Under the pieces are notes generated by a model. It searched no databases. It had not been told where the DNA came from and worked only from the letters and a program-made list of their open reading frames with translations. Position numbers and translations under genes: made by a program. Of a stretch of DNA of 35,542 nt, positions 29,527 through 35,542 are shown piece by piece (positions within the stretch are counted from its first letter, which is position 1; every line of letters starts with the position of its first letter). Source of the stretch: Ignavibacteriota bacterium (GTDB lineage Bacteria > Bacteroidota > Ignavibacteria > UBA10030 > UBA6906). The stretch lies in assembly GCA_003162635.1 (NCBI GenBank), contig PMNE01000049.1, positions 32,262 through 67,803 on the forward strand, read 5' to 3'.

Positions 29527-31752
29527 GTGATCTTTCTGAGAGGCCGTATCTTCGGGCCGCTGCTGCAGCATTCTCCCCACCGACGGATGATGTTCGGCTT
29601 TGTGACCGCCAATCTGCTCTGGTCACAGGGATTGTGCGGCCAACGACTCTACAGCACGTTCGGTGCGGTCGCCGAGTTACCCCTCGACTACACGCCCGCC
29701 GGGCTCGCCGTGAGGAACCTCCCGTCGTCCACGCACAGAGAGGTAGCACTCCTCTCTCAGAACCCCCCGGCAATCCAGACTTATGCGCTCAGCGATTCCG
29801 GCACGATCCAGCAACGGGCATCCATTCCCCTGGCGCGCACGTGCCAGGGGTTGATGTGCCAGGACATCGACGGTGACGGCGAGCCGGAGTTTGTTGCCCT
29901 GTCTTCCGATGGTTCCTTGATCAGCGTTGTGAAACGTGTCGGTACGAAATTCCGCATATCCGATTACCCCTCCCCGGCAAAGGCGCAGCATCTTGCGCTC
30001 GCCGATATCAACAACGATGGCGTCGTGGACATCCTTGTTTTCGGCAAGACGATGACCGGCGTGGGGACGCTTCTTGGCAGGAAGGGAGGGGGGTTTCGGC
30101 GGGGCCCCGATCTGTTTCCCGAGATCTCCGTGAGCAGCCTGCAGACGCTTGATGTCAATGGCGACGGCATCCTTGACGTCATTGTGTGCAACTGGCTTTC
30201 CAACCAGTTGACCCTGTTCTACGGGATCAGTCGTATGGTCTTTTCGGAACAGATCACGATAGACCTCCCGGCGGAGCCGGGCAGCATGTCCGCCACATGG
30301 CTCAGTCGCAAGTCCGGGCTCGGGATTGCGGTCACTCTTCCGTCGGAGAAGAAGGTCGCCCTCCTCCGCTGTAGTCCGGCGGGTGATCTGCAACTGGACG
30401 GCACCATGCAGATACCGGGGTGGCCAACGGGGGTGGCTCTGGGCATGATCAACGAAGACCAGTATCCGGATATGGCGGTCGCGACGGACAAGGGAATCGC
30501 GGTTGCTCTCGGCGTGGAGAATTTCGGATTTCTTCCCCCTGTCTTCTTCGGCCCCGGGGCGGCCTCGGTCGGCTTCTGCCTGGTGGATCTCGATGGGGAT
30601 CGCCGGCTTGATCTCGCCGTTGCCGAGCGACTTCCCCAAAAACTCGTTTTCCTGGCAAACGAACACCATTCCGACCGTGTCCGGTGGCCGTTGACATATG
30701 CTGTGGGGAGCAGACCGCGCGGACTCGCGGTTCACGACATCGACGGCGACGGACTTCCCGATATCGCGGTGGCAAATTCGAACTCGTCAACGATTTCCGT
30801 GTTATTGAATACGGGGAAGGGGACGTTCCACGGACAGCAGAGCATGGCAGTGGCGGAGCGCCCGGTGCACCTGTGCATTCCTGAAACAGGTCACGCAGAG
30901 GTCCACACCATCGTCAGTTCCCACACGACCATGGAGATGATTGGCGTTGCCTCGTGGGATTCTCCTTTTGATCGCGTCTCCTCATTCTCGATCCCCGCCG
31001 GCATGCGGCCTCAAACGCTCTCTGCGTGGCAGGACACGGCTTCACTCTCCATGCTCGTCCGCTACCCTCCTCATGGGCGCAGCTCCGTCTCATTGTCGCT
31101 CTTTGAACAGATCAGCGGAAAACAGTTCCTTGAGCGAAGCATCAGGGCGACTCTCCCCGAGAGGATATCGGCGGTGACCGCGACGAGAAATTCCCCGTCA
31201 AGTTATATGGTTTCGTTTGTGACGTTTGATGAGTCGACAAAGAAATCGACAGTCTCCGTTGCGTACGCCGACCGCTCTCTTGTTCTGGGGTCGATGCAGC
31301 AGCTCACACTCCTTGATGATTCGACAGGGGCCACCCAGGGACTGCTCCCGGTGTCCCTTGGACCCGGCCGTTCGTCCGACCTTCTCATCATCCTCGGCAA
31401 ACCGTATGAAGCGCTTGCCATCCTGCGGGGGATGGGGGCAGGACCGGGGAACGATACGTTGACATGGATACGCGACGTGCGCGTGGACGACGACAACGAT
31501 ATTATCGTGGCGGACGTGGATGGGGATGGACTGATGGATATCGTCGTGAGGAACGATGAGAATGATACGGTCATGGCGTATTACGGACGGAAGAATGGGG
31601 ATTTCGAAGGACTCCCTGTCTGCTCAGCCGAAGGAATCGATGCCATCGCCGTGGGATCCTTCATTCTCCCCGGTGTCCAGGATCTTGTTGTGTCTCACAC
31701 CGCCGCAGGGACAATCTCGCTCGTCCCGGCGCCGTTCCGGCGGAGACCATGA
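29527..31752 (+). CDS. Exported FG-GAP/VCBS-repeat protein
   Basis: 741 aa if the GTG at 29527 is used, which places HRR before a hydrophobic stretch (MMFGFVTANLLWS) like a signal peptide; ATG 29587 is the alternative. At least seven FG-GAP-type calcium-binding loops are visible: DIDGDGEPEFVAL, DINNDGVVDILVF, DVNGDGILDVIVC, INEDQYPDMAVA, DLDGDRRLDLAVA, DIDGDGLPDIAVA and, near the C-terminus, DVDGDGLMDIVVR. They would form an integrin-like beta-propeller. A long stretch between the sixth and seventh loops lacks them. No C-terminal sorting domain is apparent. It lies 16 bases after the thioesterase and overlaps the metalloprotease gene by four bases; surface adhesion or binding is the usual role of such proteins. 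Confidence 0.85.
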   Translation: MIFLRGRIFGPLLQHSPHRRMMFGFVTANLLWSQGLCGQRLYSTFGAVAELPLDYTPAGLAVRNLPSSTHREVALLSQNPPAIQTYALSDSGTIQQRASIPLARTCQGLMCQDIDGDGEPEFVALSSDGSLISVVKRVGTKFRISDYPSPAKAQHLALADINNDGVVDILVFGKTMTGVGTLLGRKGGGFRRGPDLFPEISVSSLQTLDVNGDGILDVIVCNWLSNQLTLFYGISRMVFSEQITIDLPAEPGSMSATWLSRKSGLGIAVTLPSEKKVALLRCSPAGDLQLDGTMQIPGWPTGVALGMINEDQYPDMAVATDKGIAVALGVENFGFLPPVFFGPGAASVGFCLVDLDGDRRLDLAVAERLPQKLVFLANEHHSDRVRWPLTYAVGSRPRGLAVHDIDGDGLPDIAVANSNSSTISVLLNTGKGTFHGQQSMAVAERPVHLCIPETGHAEVHTIVSSHTTMEMIGVASWDSPFDRVSSFSIPAGMRPQTLSAWQDTASLSMLVRYPPHGRSSVSLSLFEQISGKQFLERSIRATLPERISAVTATRNSPSSYMVSFVTFDESTKKSTVSVAYADRSLVLGSMQQLTLLDDSTGATQGLLPVSLGPGRSSDLLIILGKPYEALAILRGMGAGPGNDTLTWIRDVRVDDDNDIIVADVDGDGLMDIVVRNDENDTVMAYYGRKNGDFEGLPVCSAEGIDAIAVGSFILPGVQDLVVSHTAAGTISLVPAPFRRRP

Positions 31753-33425
31753 GAACACGCGGGAAATCTCTTCTCCTTCTCCTCGCCGCTTTCTGCCTGT
31801 TGCACAGAGCTGACGGCCAGGTGCATCTCGCGGGCGCCGATCGGGCCGCACTCCTCGGCACCGTCGCTGCGGGACTGGGGCACGCCATCGCGGAAGGAGA
31901 GCCGATCAAATGCGGGACTCCACTGATCATGTCGGCCCGCGCGGCCCGTTCGTCTCTCCCGTTGTCGGCACAGGCGGCGCTTGAAGCTCTCGATGCGCGA
32001 CCAAGCGGGCCTGACACGAATCAGACCTCCATTGTTGGGAACGGCTTCTGCATCCATTTCGACACAACGGGAGGCAATGCGGCAGCACTCCTCGATGCCC
32101 AGCACCAGCCGATCGCAGGGAGCGCGCGTGCCTTTGCCGATTCGGTGGTCTCGATCATGGGAACGGTGGTTGCCGAAGAAATCGGCGTTCTTGGCTTCGA
32201 ACCACCGCCGACGGACGGCACGCTTGGCGGAGGTCCTGAATATGATATCTACGTGACGAACCTCGGGAGTGAGTACGGCGAAACCGCCGCGGACCTGTTC
32301 ACCGGAAACGGAAGCAGGTCGACCACATTCATTACCATAGACAACGACTTTACGTTTGTGGTGCCCGACAGCAACAAAGGACTTCCCGCTCTTCGCGTCA
32401 CCCTCGCTCACGAATTTCACCACGCCATCCAGATCGGCAGCTACGGCTATTGGGCGGATGATGTATGGTTCCATGAAATCACGTCGGTCTGGATGGAGGA
32501 TGTCGTCTTCACGGGCGTCAATGATTATTACAATTACCTTTGGGCTTCATGGAGCCAGTTCTTCAACCCGGAGACGCCGTTGAATAGCAACGACCTGATC
32601 ATGTACAGCCGGGGAATCTGGGGACAGTTCATGACAAAGAAGTACGGCGCCGACGCGATGCGGCATGCCTGGGAAGCGGCAAGGACGGTGGCGCCTCTCC
32701 AGGCATTGGATCAGTCGCTGAGAACAAACTCGAGTGTGACGCTTCCGCAGGCCTTTGCGGAATGGTGTTCCTGGAACGCTTATACGTGGAAACGCGCAGA
32801 CGCCGACCGGTACTACCCGGAAGGTGCCGCCTACCCGCCGATGGCCGAAATACATTATGATATTCCCGGGGGATTGCGGGAAGTCGATGGTACGCTGCCG
32901 TGCCTTGCCTCCAAGTACTATCGCCTCTCCTCCGGAGTCGATACTGTGGCGATCATCGCTGTCCATTCGACGATGGATTGCGGAACGTCCCAATCTCCGT
33001 TTACGTTCTTCGTCAGCACATCAAAGTGGGATGACAGTTACAAGCCGACACAGGGCGGATTGTTCCTGAAGACGTCATTTCCATCGGGTTCCGATTGGGT
33101 GGTGTGGGAGGAAGGGAGCCAAGGCACCGTCTCCGCATCGATTGCTGCGGAGGGGACCGTGTTCCCCAATCCGCTTCGCGTCGACGGTTTATCATCTGCC
33201 TACATCCGCGCCGATGCGCAGGAGGCGATTGTGTCGATCTATTCGAGCAACATGACCCTTGTCTATCAACGGGACCAGACAGCGCAGACCATGCTGGGGA
33301 GAACGGTCTTCACGTGGACCGGCTGCACGACCGGGGGAGAGAGGGTTGCATCGGGGATTTACATCTTCGTGCTGAACGCTTCGGGAAGAACCATTCGTGG
33401 CAAGCTGGCGGTGGTCAGGAAATGA
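31749..33425 (+). CDS. Secreted zinc metalloprotease with T9SS-like C-terminal domain
   Basis: 558 aa with a signal peptide (about 1-24, ending ADGQ). The zinc site is HEFHH (His221, Glu222, His225), and Glu243 in FHEITSVWMED, 18 residues on, fits the third ligand of a gluzincin. The layout resembles the MXAN_6640-type putative metalloproteases. The C-terminus (from about residue 470) reads VFPNPLRV, then a short-strand region, then GERVASGIYIFVL and GKLAVVRK, the pattern of the FlgD-Ig/type A sorting domain of type IX secretion substrates. Cell-surface or extracellular action is therefore likely. It overlaps both neighbours by four bases (ATGA), tying it to ccmA. Substrate unknown. Confidence 0.85.
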   Translation: MRTRGKSLLLLLAAFCLLHRADGQVHLAGADRAALLGTVAAGLGHAIAEGEPIKCGTPLIMSARAARSSLPLSAQAALEALDARPSGPDTNQTSIVGNGFCIHFDTTGGNAAALLDAQHQPIAGSARAFADSVVSIMGTVVAEEIGVLGFEPPPTDGTLGGGPEYDIYVTNLGSEYGETAADLFTGNGSRSTTFITIDNDFTFVVPDSNKGLPALRVTLAHEFHHAIQIGSYGYWADDVWFHEITSVWMEDVVFTGVNDYYNYLWASWSQFFNPETPLNSNDLIMYSRGIWGQFMTKKYGADAMRHAWEAARTVAPLQALDQSLRTNSSVTLPQAFAEWCSWNAYTWKRADADRYYPEGAAYPPMAEIHYDIPGGLREVDGTLPCLASKYYRLSSGVDTVAIIAVHSTMDCGTSQSPFTFFVSTSKWDDSYKPTQGGLFLKTSFPSGSDWVVWEEGSQGTVSASIAAEGTVFPNPLRVDGLSSAYIRADAQEAIVSIYSSNMTLVYQRDQTAQTMLGRTVFTWTGCTTGGERVASGIYIFVLNASGRTIRGKLAVVRK

Positions 33426-34048
33426 CGAACGCGCTCACACTCTCCGGCAAAGGGCTCGGCAAGTCGTTCAATGGTCGCGCGGTGTTCCACGATGTCTCTT
33501 TCTCCGTGGCCGAGCATCAGACCCTCCTCATCACGGGACACAACGGTTCCGGGAAATCCACCCTGATGAAGATCATCTGTCAGGTGCTCACGCCGAGCGC
33601 AGGCCATGTCCAGGTTGGCCGCGCCGACTCGGCCGGGGACGGCGGGAGGGATCTCTTCGGGTTCGTCTCGCCGTACCTCCAGATGTTCGAGGAATTCTCC
33701 GCCATGGAAAACCTCGCCGTCGCCATGGGAATCCGCGGACGGCAGTGGAACAAACGAGAGGCGGCTGCGTTGCTCGAACGTGTGGGCCTGGACCCGGACC
33801 GCGACGAGCCTGTCCGCACGTATTCGTCCGGTATGAAACAGCGCGTCAAGTATGCCTTCGCCCTGCTTCACCATCCGCCGGTTCTCCTGCTTGATGAGCC
33901 GGCGGCCAACCTGGACGCAGAGGGGGTTTCGGCCGTCCGCTCGATCATGGCGGCGCAACGGAAGGCAGGAATCCTCGTGGTGGCCACGAACGATCCCGGC
34001 GATGTCGATACCCCTGACGTGATGGTGGACCTCGATGCCAGGCGATAG
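33422..34048 (+). CDS. ccmA: ABC transporter ATP-binding protein CcmA (cytochrome c maturation)
   Basis: ATPase of the CcmAB complex, which in System I drives release of haem from CcmE. The ATG at 33422 overlaps the protease stop as ATGA and gives 208 aa, right for CcmA; the frame is open upstream but inside the protease gene. Motifs: Walker A GHNGSGKST, signature YSSGMKQRVKYAFALL, Walker B VLLLDEPAANLD and switch region VVATND. The signature YSSGMKQR rather than LSGGQ is common in haem-exporter-type ATPases. The identity rests mainly on the following ccmB and ccmC genes. Confidence 0.87.
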   Translation: MTNALTLSGKGLGKSFNGRAVFHDVSFSVAEHQTLLITGHNGSGKSTLMKIICQVLTPSAGHVQVGRADSAGDGGRDLFGFVSPYLQMFEEFSAMENLAVAMGIRGRQWNKREAAALLERVGLDPDRDEPVRTYSSGMKQRVKYAFALLHHPPVLLLDEPAANLDAEGVSAVRSIMAAQRKAGILVVATNDPGDVDTPDVMVDLDARR

Positions 34049-34730
34049 CACACGCATGTCCTCCTATGCGCGTTCCGTGATGTCCGTCTTTCTGAAGGAT
34101 TGGCGCTCGGAACTTCGCACACGCTATGCCATGAACGCCCTCCTCATGTTTGTCGTGACGACGATTGCCATCGTGCTCTTTTCGCTTGGGAGCGAGGGAG
34201 CCCCGTCCGATGCGCTGTCGGGAATGCTGTGGACGGTCATCTTCTTCTCCGCTATGTCGGGTCTTTCGCGCACATTCGTGATGGAAGAGGAACGGGGGAC
34301 GACATTCACCCTGCAGCTCCTCGCCCCCCCGAGCGCGGTATTCTTTGGCAAATTGCTTTTCAACCTGGTGCTGGTTCTGGGGCTGAACGCCGTCACGATT
34401 CTTCTCTACCTCGCCCTCATCACCGGTTTTGTCATACAAACCCTTTCGATATTCCTGGTCGCCGTTCTTCTCGGAAGCCTCGGCTTTGCGGCGGCGGCCA
34501 CCGTCATTGCTGCCATTATTGCCAGGGCCAACACGAGGGGAACCCTCTATCCCGTCCTGTCGTTTCCTGTATTACTCCCCCTGCTGTTGACCGTGATCAA
34601 CGCAACGCGGCTGGCGTCGGAGGGAGCCTATTTTCAGGAAGCGTATGGTGAATTTCAGATTTTGATTTCGTATATTGTCGTGGTGGTTGTCGTCTCCTCC
34701 ATGCTCTTTGAGTATATCTGGAAAGACTGA
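34035..34730 (+). CDS. ccmB: Haem exporter membrane protein CcmB
   Basis: Integral membrane partner of CcmA, 231 aa from ATG 34035 (14-base overlap with ccmA); ATG 34056 is an alternative giving 224 aa. Six helices are predicted. The conserved N-terminal KDWRSELRTRYAMNALLMFV and the loop FVMEEERGTTFTLQLLAPP after the second helix are typical of CcmB. The chain ends SSMLFEYIWKD, also a family feature. Together with ccmA and ccmC it indicates a haem-handling system for c-type cytochromes, and so probable cytochrome-based respiration. Confidence 0.92.
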   Translation: MPGDSTRMSSYARSVMSVFLKDWRSELRTRYAMNALLMFVVTTIAIVLFSLGSEGAPSDALSGMLWTVIFFSAMSGLSRTFVMEEERGTTFTLQLLAPPSAVFFGKLLFNLVLVLGLNAVTILLYLALITGFVIQTLSIFLVAVLLGSLGFAAAATVIAAIIARANTRGTLYPVLSFPVLLPLLLTVINATRLASEGAYFQEAYGEFQILISYIVVVVVVSSMLFEYIWKD

Positions 34731-34733
34731 CCT

Positions 34734-35432
34734 ATGGCCTGGAAGATCTTCATGGGTGTCCTGCTTACCCTCGTCATCGTCCTTGGCATCGGTCTCCCCA
34801 TGTCGCCCCATCCGCAGACATGGTATGAACTCCCCGTCATACCCGGCCTCGAAGAAAAAGCCCGCATCATCTTCTTTCACGTTCCCACCGCATGGCTGAG
34901 CACGCTCGCGTTCCTCACGAGCATGGCCTATGCAATCCAGTATCTCCGCAAGCGCGATCCGCTCGACGATATCAAGTCGTCTGCGGCGGCGGGACTCGGC
35001 TTCGTGTTTTGCGTCCTCGCGACACTGACAGGTGCGGTGTGGGCAAAGTTCAACTGGGGATCCTACTGGAACTGGGATCCGCGCGAGACGTCGATCTTCG
35101 TCCTTCTCCTGATCTACGGCGCGTATTTTTCACTCCGCTCGGCGGTGGAGCAGGAGGAAAAACGCGCGGCCCTCTCTTCGGTCTATTCGATCATCGCCGC
35201 CGTGACGGCCCCCTTCTTCATCTTCATCATGCCAAGGATCATGACCGGACTGCATCCGGGCGCCAAAGGTGATCCCAATGGGGCGGGACCTGTCGTGGAG
35301 TTCAAGATGGCGCCACCGATGAGGGTGATCTTCTTCGCGTCCCTTATCGGATTTACGCTCCTGTTCATCTGGATGTTCAGGCTGAGGGTACGCACGGCAC
35401 AACTGGAACAAGCACATCACGCAAAGGGATAA
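34734..35432 (+). CDS. ccmC: Cytochrome c maturation protein CcmC
   Basis: Membrane protein that presents haem to CcmE; 232 aa, standard length. It has six helices and the tryptophan-rich haem-handling motif WGSYWNWDPRET (108-119) on the periplasmic side. The two likely axial haem histidines are His49 (FFHVP) and His174 (GLHPGA). It starts three bases after ccmB and ends three bases before ccmD. CcsA (ResC) shares the W-rich motif but is longer; the length and operon place this one as CcmC. Confidence 0.95.
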   Translation: MAWKIFMGVLLTLVIVLGIGLPMSPHPQTWYELPVIPGLEEKARIIFFHVPTAWLSTLAFLTSMAYAIQYLRKRDPLDDIKSSAAAGLGFVFCVLATLTGAVWAKFNWGSYWNWDPRETSIFVLLLIYGAYFSLRSAVEQEEKRAALSSVYSIIAAVTAPFFIFIMPRIMTGLHPGAKGDPNGAGPVVEFKMAPPMRVIFFASLIGFTLLFIWMFRLRVRTAQLEQAHHAKG

Positions 35433-35435
35433 CTA

Positions 35436-35542
35436 GTGGAATTCCTTGCACAGAACCAGTTATATATCGTCATGGTGATCGTTCTGGCGATCTGGCTCGG
35501 ACTGTTCGCTTACCTCTTCCGATTGGACAGCCGGCTGAAGAA
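35436..35542 (+). CDS. ccmD: CcmD family protein, N-terminal part (cut by window end)
   Basis: A short frame starting at GTG 35436, three bases after ccmC, with AAAGGG about eight bases ahead. The 35 visible residues read MEFLAQNQLYIVMVIVL and continue as one helix ending FAYLFRLDSRLKK before the edge. This is the pattern of the small single-helix CcmD proteins, which stabilise the CcmABC complex, in the variant I associate with Bacteroidota. It is too short and truncated to say more. Confidence 0.85.
   Translation, partial: MEFLAQNQLYIVMVIVLAIWLGLFAYLFRLDSRLK

Noticed and set aside
1-35542. Mobile elements, CRISPR arrays, tRNA or rRNA genes
   Set aside because: No transposase or integrase frames, no regularly spaced repeats, and no tRNA T-loop/acceptor pairs were found in the gaps.

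Overview
The window is a densely packed bacterial chromosome segment, GC-rich by eye, with no mobile element, CRISPR array, rRNA or tRNA that I can see. The gene set points to the FCB supergroup, near Bacteroidota/Chlorobiota/Ignavibacteria: a DUF3098 protein, a secreted protease with a type IX secretion-like C-terminal domain, a CcmD-family protein, BamD, a Lol lipoprotein exporter and ATP-type PEP carboxykinase. Promoters resemble the TTGACA/TATAAT type and Shine-Dalgarno sites are strong, which fits deep-branching members better than core Bacteroidetes. This placement is inference.

Positions 1-6656 (+) hold the end of proS, an aldehyde dehydrogenase, dnaE and trxA. A plsC-like acyltransferase (-) converges on trxA across a long hairpin. 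Positions 7588-9230 (+) form a MarR-YceI-DoxX cassette headed by a near-consensus promoter whose -10 overlaps a perfect 12-bp palindrome. Convergent to it is a coupled aminotransferase-pckA pair (-, 9275-12129). Next come a lipoprotein of unknown role, an uncharacterised membrane protein, and a large YncE-like/phosphoesterase lipoprotein (-) whose 3' end overlaps the membrane protein gene.

From 17178 to 25465 (+) the genes are RDD protein, aspS, a split AtuA pair, prfB, and two LolC/E-type permeases with LolD. From aspS onward they are separated by a few bases or overlap, so they are probably one operon. prfB has the classical +1 programmed frameshift. After lolD there is a self-contained transcription-unit-like stretch (promoter, hairpin with C-rich loop, terminator with C-only loop) that may be a small RNA or an attenuator.

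From 25688 to the right edge (+) the genes are DUF3098, two unrecognised exported proteins, CapA-like protein, bamD, a hotdog thioesterase, an FG-GAP repeat protein, a HExxH metalloprotease, then ccmA, ccmB, ccmC and a truncated ccmD. From 26463 on, nearly every junction is tight or overlapping. The common theme is envelope biogenesis: lipoprotein release, outer-membrane protein assembly, exported proteins and cytochrome c maturation. The best candidates for something undescribed are the C-rich two-hairpin element at 25531-25647, the unrecognised exported proteins, and the tight linkage of the secreted FG-GAP/protease pair to ccm genes.
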